A DNA stretch of 64,000 nucleotides from Lutibacter sp. HS1-25 (GTDB taxonomy: Bacteria; Bacteroidota; Bacteroidia; Flavobacteriales; Flavobacteriaceae), in contig NZ_RHLN01000001.1 in assembly GCF_004121075.1 (NCBI RefSeq), positions 273,002 to 337,001 of the forward strand, given 5' to 3'. Shown here in pieces: positions 34,896-43,072 of this stretch. The position numbers and the translations under genes were made by a program. The notes under the pieces are model-generated. The model was given only the letters and a program-made list of their open reading frames with translations. It was not told where the DNA came from and made no database searches. How positions within the stretch are numbered: the stretch's first letter is position 1; every line of letters begins with the position of its first letter.

Positions 34896-35652
34896 AAACG
34901 TCTTTTGAATTTTGAGTTGTTATTTTTGCAATTTCATCGGGTGTAAGTTTATAAATATCAACCAGTTTGTCTAAAACTTTGGTAATATAGCTACTTTCAT
35001 TTCTTTTTCCTCTAAAAGGTGTTGGCGCCAAATAAGGAGAGTCTGTTTCAAGTACAATATGTTCAATAGCAATTTCACCTAAAAACTGATCTATTTTTCC
35101 ATTTTTAAAAGTAACCACACCGCCAATTCCCAGTTTCATGTTGTATGAAATGGCTTTTTTAGCTTGTTCTAAAGTGCCCGAAAAGCAATGGAAAATTCCG
35201 AATAACTGATCATCTTTTACTTCTTCTAAAATTTCGAAAATCTCATCAAAAGCATCTCTACAGTGAATTACAATAGGTAAATTTTTCTCTTTTGCCCACT
35301 GTATTTGGGTTTTAAATGCTAGTTGTTGCTGTTTTAAAAAGGTTTTATCCCAATACAAGTCTATGCCAATTTCGCCAACGGCATAAAACTTTCTGGTATC
35401 GAGCCATTTTTTAACAAAAGCCAATTCTTCTTCAAAGTTTTCATTTACATGTGTTGGGTGTAACCCCATCATTAAAAAAATATTTTCAGGAAAATCTTTT
35501 TCTAAATTTAACATAGCATCTAAATAATTAGAGTCTATGGCAGGAATAAAAAAGCGAGAAACGCCTAAATCTATAGCTCTTTGCACCATTTCATTTCGGT
35601 CTTCGTTAAATTGCTCGCTGTATAAATGGGTGTGTGTATCAGTAATTTGCAT
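34885..35652 (-). CDS. TatD-family metal-dependent hydrolase (DNase)
   Basis: TIM-barrel hydrolase of 255 residues from the TatD group, often 3'-5' exodeoxyribonucleases. Metal ligands are visible in DTHTHLY (H7, H9), the GEIGIDLYW segment and IVIHCRDAFDE, with GIFHCFSGT, ETDSPYLAP and PFRGKRNES later. The length is typical. Its stop overlaps the ogt TTG by 11 bases. Pairing with a DNA-repair gene supports a role in DNA metabolism, but substrate cannot be confirmed. Confidence 0.94.
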   Translation of the reverse strand: MQITDTHTHLYSEQFNEDRNEMVQRAIDLGVSRFFIPAIDSNYLDAMLNLEKDFPENIFLMMGLHPTHVNENFEEELAFVKKWLDTRKFYAVGEIGIDLYWDKTFLKQQQLAFKTQIQWAKEKNLPIVIHCRDAFDEIFEILEEVKDDQLFGIFHCFSGTLEQAKKAISYNMKLGIGGVVTFKNGKIDQFLGEIAIEHIVLETDSPYLAPTPFRGKRNESSYITKVLDKLVDIYKLTPDEIAKITTQNSKDVFGI

Positions 35653-35778
35653 TTTGCAAAAGTAATTTAAATTTTAAAGCTTAAAAATTAAATTATTGCA
35701 GTTAAATATATACATTTGGTGTATAATTAGTATTTTTAATGAAAACAAAATTGTTGTTTAAACTTATTTTTACAGTAT

Positions 35779-37725
35779 ATGAAAATTAGGTTGGCTTTAA
35801 AAACTGATCTGGTTTTTTTGCAAGAAATGGAAGAGGTTTCTTTTGAAATTTTTCAAAGAAGTTCAAAAGAAAGTATTTCAAAAAGCATCAAAAGTGAATT
35901 TCAGGAGTTTTATATTTTAGAGACAGAAGACGATATTCCTCAATCAATAGGAGTGTTGGTTTTGTTTAAATACAAAAAAGCTTTGCGTATTTATTCTATT
36001 TCGGTATTGCCAGCGTATCAACACAAGGGTACTGGAAACTATTTGTTAAACCACGCTATTGAACTTGCAAAACAACAAAATTACGAACGTGTTATTCTTG
36101 AGGTTTATACTGAAAATACCAAGCTAATAGATTGGTACAAAGCAAGAGGTTTTAAACCGTTGCATGTTATTGAAGATTATTATGAAAAAGGAAAAAATGC
36201 TTTAAAAATGGAATTTATGTTGCCTAAAAAGGAATCGGAAAATAAATATAGAAACATTATTGTTATCAATTTGCCACAAAAATGGACATTTCATAACATC
36301 AATGCAAAAGTAATTACTGCCAAAGAGTATATTAACAATCCTATTTACCATTCAAATTCAGATTATAGAATTTTTAACCTTTGTAGCTCGTACAAATATC
36401 AAACTTATGGTTATTATGTGTCTTTATTAGCTTCGGCTCGTGGGCAACATGCATTTCCAAGTATTACTACTATTAGAGATTTTAGAAGTTTAGACATTAT
36501 ACGTTCTGTAACAAATGAAATTGAAGAATTAATAGCAACATCATTAAAAAAAATAAAAGGAGAAAGTTTTACACTTCACATTTATTTTGGGCAAACAGCT
36601 ACTCGTGGGTTTGATAAATTGGCTAAAAAATTACATCAGTTATTTGAAACGCCTTTTTTTAAAGTGCATTTTATAAAGCATGAAGTTTGGTTGATTAAAA
36701 GTATCAAAGTACTTAATTTAAATAAATTTTCGGAAGAAGAATTTGTAGATGTAAATGAGTTTACAAAAAAGTATTTTGAAAAAAAAATATTCAAAAAATC
36801 GCTTTCAAAAACATATAAATATGATATTGCAATTTTAGTAGACCCAAAAGAAAAAACACCTCCGTCTTGTCCAAAAGCATTGCAAAAGTTTAAAATGGCT
36901 GCTAATAAAAGAGATGTTTATTTAGAATTTATTACAAAATCTGATTTTGATAGAATTAACGAGTTTGATGGGCTTTTTATAAGAGAAACAACAAGTGTTA
37001 TTGATCATACTTATGAATTTTCTAGAATGGCTTATTCTGAAGGTTTGGTAGTAATTGACGATCCTTGGTCTATTTTAAAATGTTCTAATAAAATTTTTCA
37101 AAATGAAACCTTCAAAAAAAATAAAGTTTTAACACCACAAACTACTGTTTTAACAAAGAATTTTTTTTCCAATTCAGAATTGGATAACCTTAATTACCCG
37201 ATGGTTATTAAACAGCCAGATAGCGCATTTTCAATAGGTGTTATAAAGGTTGAAAATAAAGAGGAAGCTTTGCTTGCATTGAATGATTTATTTAAAAAAT
37301 CGGATATGGTTATTTTACAGGAATATTTGTATTCAGATTTTGATTGGCGCGTTGGAGTTATTGACAATGAACCGCTTTTTGCCTGTAAATACTATATGTC
37401 TAAAGGACATTGGCAAATTTATAATTGGGATGGTAAAGGTGAAGAAATTGAAGGAGATCACGATACAATGCCAATTAGCGAAGTTCCTAAAATTGTACTT
37501 GATACTGCATTAAAAGCAACCGCATTAATAGGTGATGGACTATATGGTGTTGATTTAAAAATGGTTGATGGAAAAGTGTATGTAATTGAAGTAAATGACA
37601 ATCCAAATATTGATGATGGTGTTGAGGATATGGTTTTAGGTGATGCTATTTACGATAAAATTATTGATGTTTTTTGCAATCGAATTGAAAATTATAAAAA
37701 CTTTTCGAAGTTAATTTCAATTTGA
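35779..37725 (+). CDS. GNAT acetyltransferase fused to RimK-like ATP-grasp ligase
   Basis: Protein of 648 residues with three parts. Residues 1-150 form a GNAT N-acetyltransferase with the acyl-CoA loop QHKGTG near 79-84. Residues about 160-340 look like the RLAN N-terminal domain of RimK-like proteins (LASARGQHAFPS). The ATP-grasp ligase spans about 345-635, with NYPMVIKQPDSA, EYLYSDFDWRVGV and metal site VIEVNDNPN. RimK-type ligases couple an amino acid to a carboxylate, so the fusion may make and acetylate a small peptide or modify a protein. The substrate is unknown. It stands alone with its own terminator. Confidence 0.86.
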   Translation: MKIRLALKTDLVFLQEMEEVSFEIFQRSSKESISKSIKSEFQEFYILETEDDIPQSIGVLVLFKYKKALRIYSISVLPAYQHKGTGNYLLNHAIELAKQQNYERVILEVYTENTKLIDWYKARGFKPLHVIEDYYEKGKNALKMEFMLPKKESENKYRNIIVINLPQKWTFHNINAKVITAKEYINNPIYHSNSDYRIFNLCSSYKYQTYGYYVSLLASARGQHAFPSITTIRDFRSLDIIRSVTNEIEELIATSLKKIKGESFTLHIYFGQTATRGFDKLAKKLHQLFETPFFKVHFIKHEVWLIKSIKVLNLNKFSEEEFVDVNEFTKKYFEKKIFKKSLSKTYKYDIAILVDPKEKTPPSCPKALQKFKMAANKRDVYLEFITKSDFDRINEFDGLFIRETTSVIDHTYEFSRMAYSEGLVVIDDPWSILKCSNKIFQNETFKKNKVLTPQTTVLTKNFFSNSELDNLNYPMVIKQPDSAFSIGVIKVENKEEALLALNDLFKKSDMVILQEYLYSDFDWRVGVIDNEPLFACKYYMSKGHWQIYNWDGKGEEIEGDHDTMPISEVPKIVLDTALKATALIGDGLYGVDLKMVDGKVYVIEVNDNPNIDDGVEDMVLGDAIYDKIIDVFCNRIENYKNFSKLISI

Positions 37726-37748
37726 TTTTTTTATAAGATTAAAAGATA

Positions 37749-37780
37749 AAGCCGACTAAATTTTAGCCGGCTTCTTTTTT
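37749..37780 (+). terminator. Terminator after the GNAT/ATP-grasp gene
   Basis: Hairpin of AAGCCGACTAAA against TTTAGCCGGCTT with one mismatch, followed by a T run. Confidence 0.85.
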
Positions 37781-37911
37781 GGTATGTTTTTTGTAATTAA
37801 CATAATATTAACAGTTATCGGCGATTTTTAGCAACACAAATAAGTAGTCAATTCCACTCAAATACTTTTTTGAAAATAACTAAAATCTAGGATAACATAA
37901 AACACAATACT

Positions 37912-38631
37912 ATGAAATCCAAAAAACATCCAAAAGCAAATTTAGAGAATTACAGTAAATTATTTATACAATTGGGGCTAGTTTTAACCCTAGGTATTGT
38001 TTATGTTTTAATTCAAAATAAAACATACGACAATAAATTGGCTATTTTAAAGCATACAGGACTTGATATTCGCGATAATTTAGAACCAATAATTGAATAT
38101 CAGGTTGAGCCACCTAAAGTGCAACCTGCTATTAAAAAAATAAATTTACAGGACATTAAAAAGATTGATGATGCTATTGATGCTATTGAAAGTATTATTG
38201 ATCCTGTTGACACTGAAGCACCAGTAGAAGTTTCAAAAATAATTGATGTGCCTTTAATAGACGATGATATTATTGAAGATGTACCTTTTGTTAGTTTAGA
38301 AAATGCACCTGTTTTTCCGGGTTGTACTGGTACAAAAGATGAAATGAAAGCTTGTTTTACAAATCAGATTTCAAAATTTATTGGTAAAAAATTCAATGCT
38401 GGTCTTGCATCAGAATTGGGTTTATCACCTGGAGTTCAACGCATATTTGTTTTGTTTAAAATAGATAATAAAGGAGATATTGTTGAAATACAAGCAAGAG
38501 CACCTCATAAAAGATTGCAGGAAGAAGCCATTAGGGTAATAGAATTGTTGCCAAAAATGGAGCCAGGAAAACAACGAGGAAAGCCTGTAAATGTAAAATA
38601 CTCGTTACCCATTACATTTATGGTAGAGTAG
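37912..38631 (+). CDS. TonB-family energy transducer
   Basis: Protein of 239 residues with one N-terminal membrane helix (about 18-36), a Pro/Asp/Ile-rich periplasmic linker (40-130) and a C-terminal TonB domain from about 140 with VFVLFKIDNKGDIVEIQAR-like strands and PVNVKYSLPITFMVE at the end. The start of the domain has NAPVFPGCTGTKDEMKACF, the APVFPGC element typical of Bacteroidota TonB proteins. It is expected to pass proton-motive energy to an outer-membrane receptor; no ExbB/ExbD or receptor gene is nearby. Confidence 0.9.
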   Translation: MKSKKHPKANLENYSKLFIQLGLVLTLGIVYVLIQNKTYDNKLAILKHTGLDIRDNLEPIIEYQVEPPKVQPAIKKINLQDIKKIDDAIDAIESIIDPVDTEAPVEVSKIIDVPLIDDDIIEDVPFVSLENAPVFPGCTGTKDEMKACFTNQISKFIGKKFNAGLASELGLSPGVQRIFVLFKIDNKGDIVEIQARAPHKRLQEEAIRVIELLPKMEPGKQRGKPVNVKYSLPITFMVE

Positions 38632-38637
38632 ATTTTT

Positions 38638-38680
38638 AAAGGCTAAAAAGTTGGTGGAAACTTTTTAGCCTTTGTTTTTT
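38638..38680 (+). terminator. Terminator after the TonB gene
   Basis: Hairpin with arms AAAGGCTAAAAAGTT and AACTTTTTAGCCTTT around a short loop, followed by a T-rich run. Confidence 0.88.
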
Positions 38681-38742
38681 AATCAATATCATTTTTAATT
38701 TCTTGTGAAAAAAACCTTAGTTTTGGCACAAATATTTTACCT

Positions 38743-39195
38743 ATGAATTTAAAGCGCATTCTTTTAAGAAAAGGATATCAAAAAATAAAACTCAAAAAGA
38801 TAAACACCAATCATTTTGAGATCAAAGCCAAATTAAATGGTATTAAAGGACGTTTTATTTTAGATACAGGAGCTTCTAATTCTTGTGTGGATATAAGTTT
38901 GGCTTCAACGTTTAAATTACAAGTTGAAGATTCTAATACCAAAGCTGCAGGTGCAGGTGCTATAGGAATGGAAACCAAAATTGCTTCTCAAAATAAATTG
39001 CAATTAAAAAAATGGGAATTTAAAAACTGTACAATGGTTTTGTTAGATTTAACACACGTAAATACTGCTTTAACAGAACACAATGCCAAAGCTGTTGACG
39101 GGATAATTGGTGCCGATATTTTAGAAAAAGGCAAAGCAATTATAGATTATAAAAATAAATGTGTGTACCTAAAAAAGCTGGTTTATAAATTTTAG
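38743..39195 (+). CDS. Retropepsin-like aspartic protease family protein
   Basis: Protein of 150 residues with the single-domain aspartyl protease motif D41-T-G-A in FILDTGASNSCVD, a flap-like GAGAIGMETK region and the conserved DGIIGADIL segment around 120-128. There is no signal peptide or membrane helix. Two copies of the single DTGA domain would be needed to form a dimeric active site, as in retropepsins. The natural substrate is unknown. Confidence 0.86.
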   Translation: MNLKRILLRKGYQKIKLKKINTNHFEIKAKLNGIKGRFILDTGASNSCVDISLASTFKLQVEDSNTKAAGAGAIGMETKIASQNKLQLKKWEFKNCTMVLLDLTHVNTALTEHNAKAVDGIIGADILEKGKAIIDYKNKCVYLKKLVYKF

Positions 39196-39217
39196 GTTAA
39201 ATTACAGATAAAATATT

Positions 39218-39535
39218 TTATTTATTTCTTTTAATAGATCCTGTTATTTCATCAATAACAGTATCTTTTATTTTTTGTACTGGTTTAGAAAAATCTTCAA
39301 TATTATCTGTTACTTTATGTACTTCGTTTTTAATTTTTGAAACCACATCAATATCCAAATTATTTTTCTCGGCACTTTGTGTAATTTCTCGTTTAATATC
39401 ATTAGTAGCGTCTTTAATCTGACGCATTCCCTGACCTAAACCGCGAGCAATTTCAGGAATTTTATCTGCCCCAAAAAGCATTACTGCAATAACAAGCACA
39501 ACAAAAATTTCGGCACCACTAATAAAAAGATACAT
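39218..39535 (-). CDS. tatA: Sec-independent translocase protein TatA
   Basis: Small pore-forming subunit of the twin-arginine exporter, 105 residues from the ATG at 39535. One N-terminal helix (about 4-21, YLFISGAEIFVVLVIAVMLFG) is followed by the amphipathic helix with FGADKIPEIARGLGQGMRQIKDAT. A Lys/Asp/Ile-rich soluble tail follows. An upstream frame (eight residues from 39559) overlaps the -7 element and is rejected. It is upstream of the pectate lyase insert in the same direction as the flanking methyltransferase. No tatC is seen. Confidence 0.93.
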   Translation of the reverse strand: MYLFISGAEIFVVLVIAVMLFGADKIPEIARGLGQGMRQIKDATNDIKREITQSAEKNNLDIDVVSKIKNEVHKVTDNIEDFSKPVQKIKDTVIDEITGSIKRNK

Positions 39536-39556
39536 AGTAAATATATTTTTAGGTAA

Positions 39557-39564
39557 CAAAGATA
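39557..39564 (-). promoter_or_regulatory. Likely -7 element of tatA
   Basis: On the minus strand this reads TATCTTTG, matching TAnnTTTG, 21 bases before the tatA ATG. It lies between tatA and the 29-base repeat. Confidence 0.5.
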
Positions 39565-39576
39565 ATACAATTAATG

Positions 39577-39605
39577 CTACTAAAATGTTAATTTTGCTTG
39601 TCTGT
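39577..39605. repeat. 29-base direct repeat, left copy flanking the pectate lyase gene
   Basis: Exact 29-base copy of 42614-42642, same orientation, starting CTACTAAAATG and ending TTGTCTGT. In this copy the sequence is not part of any gene, whereas the other copy encodes the end of the RNA methyltransferase. It lies 42 bases upstream of tatA. Confidence 0.95.
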
Positions 39606-39690
39606 TTTTAATATTAAGACTTCAAAATAGAAGAATTTTAAACCTAAAACAATATTTTAAATGGGTTTTAAGCTGCTATATTTTACAAAT

Positions 39691-39722
39691 AAAAGAGACC
39701 TCAAATTTAGAAGTCTCTTTTT
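39691..39722 (-). terminator. Terminator after the pectate lyase gene
   Basis: Hairpin of AAAAGAGAC against GTCTCTTTT, with T residues on the minus-strand exit side. It lies 25 bases after the stop of the gene that reads leftward. Confidence 0.75.
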
Positions 39723-39746
39723 AAAAATATGAGTCATTATATAAAC

Positions 39747-42290
39747 TTAATTTTTAATTATTATTTTATGAATACTTCCTTTATTAGACTGTATTTTTAC
39801 TAAATAGCTCCCTGTATTTAAGTAGCTAATATCAAAATTATTTGTGTTTTTTTCAAAACTTTTTACAATTTCTCCTAGCATATTGTAAATAGTTACATTT
39901 TCAATTTCAACTTTGGTTGAAATGCTAAAGCTATCAATTACTGGATTTGGATATAAGTCTAATTTAACTGATTTTATATCGTCTAAACCTAAAGTTCCAA
40001 ATGATGTTTTTATATAAAAAAGGTTTGATGTACTTGATTTTGAAATTGTATGGTTTCCTGCAGGGATAGATACCGTAATTACTCCTGAAGCATCGGTATA
40101 ATTTGTTCCGTCAATTTTTGCATAGGCAGTTGCATTGGTTGAACTAACATTCATAACTAGTGTCAATGTTCCAACTTGACTTGTTGTAAAAGTAACAACA
40201 CCTGCGCTACTTTCCATTTTCATGCATTGAGTTAGGGTTAAACCATCATATATAACCGTTCCTTTGCTTGTTGAAAGATTTCCTGAGATACTATAAAAAG
40301 TATTATTTAAGTCTGACTCTGTAAAATTATGAATTTCATCACCTGTTGGAGGGCTTCCAATAGGAATAACTGTGATAGTACCAGATTCAGAAACCGGAAT
40401 TCCTGTTCCAACTGTAGTAACAGTATAGGAAACATCTGTTGTAGGAGTTCCTGTAATGGTGATAGTTTTAGTAGAACTATTTTTTACATAGCTAAGACCA
40501 GATGAAGGTAATCCGTTAACAGTTGCATCTGTAGCGTCTCCACCCCAAGTTAAAATAATTGTTTCTAAGGTGTTGCCTTCAATGATGGTTTGGTTGGCAT
40601 TACTTGTACTTACAGTAAGCAAGTGTGAACTTGGCACAGGCTCACCTTGTACGTAAACTAAAGATGTTTTGTAATTTACAAGCGCTGTTTTTAATGGTGC
40701 ATTTACTGCGTATGCAGTGTCATCAATAGCATTGTTAAATGTCCAACTAAAGTCTCCACCATGCATACGACCAGAATATTGTATTACTTTATTTTTTGCA
40801 GCATCAGGTGTGTCAACAACTAAATTTTTAACATACAATGTTGGGTCAGTATCAAAGTTGTTATAAGTATTGCTACCCAGTTTTGAAACTACAGATGAAG
40901 GAATTTGCTCTCCTCTTGTTGTTGCTACATAGGCATCAAAATCTGATATTGAACTAATATAAATAGTATTGTAAGCAGGATTTGAATCTCCATATGCAAC
41001 AAAACGATTTTGACCTATCATATAATTGTTAAATGATTTTATAACACCTCCATCTTCTTTAGAAAAAGTAGCATTATTAGCTGGGTCATTTTGTCCGGTA
41101 CTTGACTCATATACATCTGAACCTTGCATAGAAGTTAGCATTGGAAATTTACAATTTCTATAATAATTGGCCTCTGAAAATACTGAAGAACCTAAAGTTG
41201 ACCCTATGCCATATTTTGCATTACCATCATAATAATTATTGTAAACATGCGCTGAATAAAAACGTACACGTGGATGGCGAGAATCAGAATGATCATACCA
41301 ATTATGATGGTAAGTTATATATAAACCAGTTGTTGTGTCTTCACTTAATCCTAGAAGATTACTTTTTCCTGAATCCCAAAAGTGATTATATGAAAATGTA
41401 ACATAGGTTGATTTTTTACAATCTAAAGCACCATCTCCTTTTGCTTGATCTGCATCGCCTCCTGCATCGCCATAAAAGAAATCAACGTTATGCACCCATA
41501 TGTAATCATTGTCTTGTTGTAATCCTATATTGTCACCTTCACCACTATTACAATTCATAGTACCAATATTTCGGATTTCTATATTTGATGCATTTTTAAT
41601 ACGAATACCCCAACCATCAGCAACAGTATCTTCACCAACACCTTCAAAAGTTATGTGGCTATTGGCATTTTGTTTATTTTCAATTACAATATCGCCGTTA
41701 AGCATATAGTCAAAGTCTGTAATTTGTCCTATTAGTCTTATAATTAATGGGCGTGTGTCATTTCCTTTTTTAAAACCGTCTAGGATTGTTTGTAATCCTA
41801 TACAAGGATTAGAGTTGGCTCCTGTTACGTTCATAGACACTGTGTTTTTTGTATTTTCAGTTATGTATATAATAACAGCTCCAGCTTTAGTAGTGCCATC
41901 AGTGTTATATGCACCAGGAACGCGTCCGTTTGAAAATGCAAATCCTGTACGATCTTGAGCTAATACAGTTATTGAACTTGTTGTTGTGCCAGATACTTCT
42001 TCAATACCTGAAATTAAAGCTTTCACTGTAATTGTGTACGTTCCAGCTTTTAAGCCTAGCACATCTGCTCGAAAATAGGTGCCATAGCTACGTATAAGCT
42101 GATTGTCAATTTTTTGATTGGTATTTCCTTCTCCTGTATAATAAACATTGTAACTAGTTGCTCCTGTTACTGGCTGCCATTTTACATAAGCTGATTCTAA
42201 CCAACCAGCAGCTTCATTAATTGTAACAGATTGTGACCATAATGTCGTAGATGATAATAAAATAAATAAATAGCGTAAAAGTGTCTTCAT
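39747..42290 (-). CDS. Secreted pectate lyase (PL1) with T9SS sorting domain
   Basis: Exported enzyme of 847 residues cleaving pectate by beta-elimination. It has a signal peptide (1-19), a fibronectin III-like domain (about 22-108), and a parallel beta-helix PL1 catalytic domain (about 112-440) with VTFSYNHFWDSGKSNLLG and SDSRHPRVRF. An Ig-like domain follows (about 560-643), then a carbohydrate-binding-like domain (about 650-765), and a type A T9SS sorting domain from YPNPV to the end (about 775-847). It is the only gene between the two 29-base repeats and has a LacI-type operator upstream. Likely extracellular, for plant or algal pectin. Confidence 0.92.
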   Translation of the reverse strand: MKTLLRYLFILLSSTTLWSQSVTINEAAGWLESAYVKWQPVTGATSYNVYYTGEGNTNQKIDNQLIRSYGTYFRADVLGLKAGTYTITVKALISGIEEVSGTTTSSITVLAQDRTGFAFSNGRVPGAYNTDGTTKAGAVIIYITENTKNTVSMNVTGANSNPCIGLQTILDGFKKGNDTRPLIIRLIGQITDFDYMLNGDIVIENKQNANSHITFEGVGEDTVADGWGIRIKNASNIEIRNIGTMNCNSGEGDNIGLQQDNDYIWVHNVDFFYGDAGGDADQAKGDGALDCKKSTYVTFSYNHFWDSGKSNLLGLSEDTTTGLYITYHHNWYDHSDSRHPRVRFYSAHVYNNYYDGNAKYGIGSTLGSSVFSEANYYRNCKFPMLTSMQGSDVYESSTGQNDPANNATFSKEDGGVIKSFNNYMIGQNRFVAYGDSNPAYNTIYISSISDFDAYVATTRGEQIPSSVVSKLGSNTYNNFDTDPTLYVKNLVVDTPDAAKNKVIQYSGRMHGGDFSWTFNNAIDDTAYAVNAPLKTALVNYKTSLVYVQGEPVPSSHLLTVSTSNANQTIIEGNTLETIILTWGGDATDATVNGLPSSGLSYVKNSSTKTITITGTPTTDVSYTVTTVGTGIPVSESGTITVIPIGSPPTGDEIHNFTESDLNNTFYSISGNLSTSKGTVIYDGLTLTQCMKMESSAGVVTFTTSQVGTLTLVMNVSSTNATAYAKIDGTNYTDASGVITVSIPAGNHTISKSSTSNLFYIKTSFGTLGLDDIKSVKLDLYPNPVIDSFSISTKVEIENVTIYNMLGEIVKSFEKNTNNFDISYLNTGSYLVKIQSNKGSIHKIIIKN

Positions 42291-42613
42291 AATTGGGGCA
42301 ATTTATAATTGTTTGGATTAAATATTTTACTTAAATGTAATCGATTACACGAAAGTAATTATTTATTTCTAAAGCACAACTAATTTTTACACTTTTTGAT
42401 TTAAAATAATTTTAAATGAAGGAGGGTGATATCATCAATATTAAATAAAATTCTGAAGAGCTTTGTTTTATCAAATTAAGAAATGAAAATGCTACGGTAT
42501 TAAAAGAGTGTTGAAATATAAACATGAAGTATTTGGATTCTTTAATTTTGTGAGCACTAATTAAAAAACATACATTAGATATGATATAGGCAAAAAAGGA
42601 AATATAATTTAAC
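42291..42613. other. Upstream region of the pectate lyase gene, no ORF
   Basis: About 320 bases between the pectate lyase start and the right-hand repeat. It holds a 14-base operator-like palindrome, a GATATC-centred short palindrome near 42430, and otherwise AT-rich DNA. I see no coding frame longer than a few codons. Confidence 0.6.
42336..42349. promoter_or_regulatory. LacI-family type operator upstream of the pectate lyase gene
   Basis: Perfect palindrome TGTAATCGATTACA with a central CG, the form of site bound by LacI/GalR regulators. It lies 46-59 bases before the start codon of the pectate lyase gene, so a repressor or activator here would sit in the promoter. No LacI-family gene is in the window. 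Confidence 0.75.
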
Positions 42614-42642
42614 CTACTAAAATGTTAATTTTGCTTGTCTGT
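42614..42642. repeat. 29-base direct repeat, right copy, overlaps the RNA methyltransferase 3' end
   Basis: Identical to 39577-39605. On the minus strand it covers the last 8 codons and stop (RQAKLTF, TAG) plus a few bases of the methyltransferase gene, so this copy is probably the original one. Confidence 0.95.
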
Positions 42643-43072
42643 CGTACATAATAATACTTCCTGCAACAGAAACATTTAAACTTAAAGTAGATTTAAATTT
42701 TACCAAAAAATGCGATTTTTCTATCGCTGTTTTAGACAAGCCATGGTCTTCGGCACCTAATAAATAAACACAGCGTCGTGGATGGGTAAAAGTTTCTAAA
42801 GGCACTGCTTTTTCATTTAATTCTACACCAACCAGTTGCGCTCCTTTTGGTAAATTTTTATAAAATTCGGTAAAGTTTTCATAATGAAAATAGGGCATAG
42901 CACCCGTTGCTTTGTGTGTGTCACAAGCTTGTTTTGCATAGCGATTGCCAATGGTGAAAATAAAACTAGCACCCATATTTTGCGCTGAACGCCATAAAAC
43001 GCCTAAATTTTCAGGTGTTTTTCCGTTTTGAATACCGATTCCAAAAAATCCTTGTTCTAAATTATTTACCAT
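42617..43072 (-). CDS. SPOUT-class (TrmH family) RNA methyltransferase
   Basis: SAM-dependent RNA 2'-O-methyltransferase of 151 residues with the trefoil-knot fold. Motifs are [14 protein letters not shown] near 24-37, [12 protein letters not shown] (about 107-118) and [15 protein letters not shown] (about 132-146). It is short with no N-terminal RNA-binding extension. Its ATG overlaps the mutS stop by 11 bases (ATGGTAAATAA), so it is likely translated with mutS. The target RNA is unknown. Its last codons are duplicated 3 kb away. Confidence 0.88.
   Translation of the reverse strand: MVNNLEQGFFGIGIQNGKTPENLGVLWRSAQNMGASFIFTIGNRYAKQACDTHKATGAMPYFHYENFTEFYKNLPKGAQLVGVELNEKAVPLETFTHPRRCVYLLGAEDHGLSKTAIEKSHFLVKFKSTLSLNVSVAGSIIMYDRQAKLTF

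Noticed and set aside
39577..42642. The repeat-flanked segment as an insertion sequence or composite transposon
   Set aside because: There is no transposase or integrase frame and no terminal inverted repeats; the 29-base repeat is too long for a usual target-site duplication.
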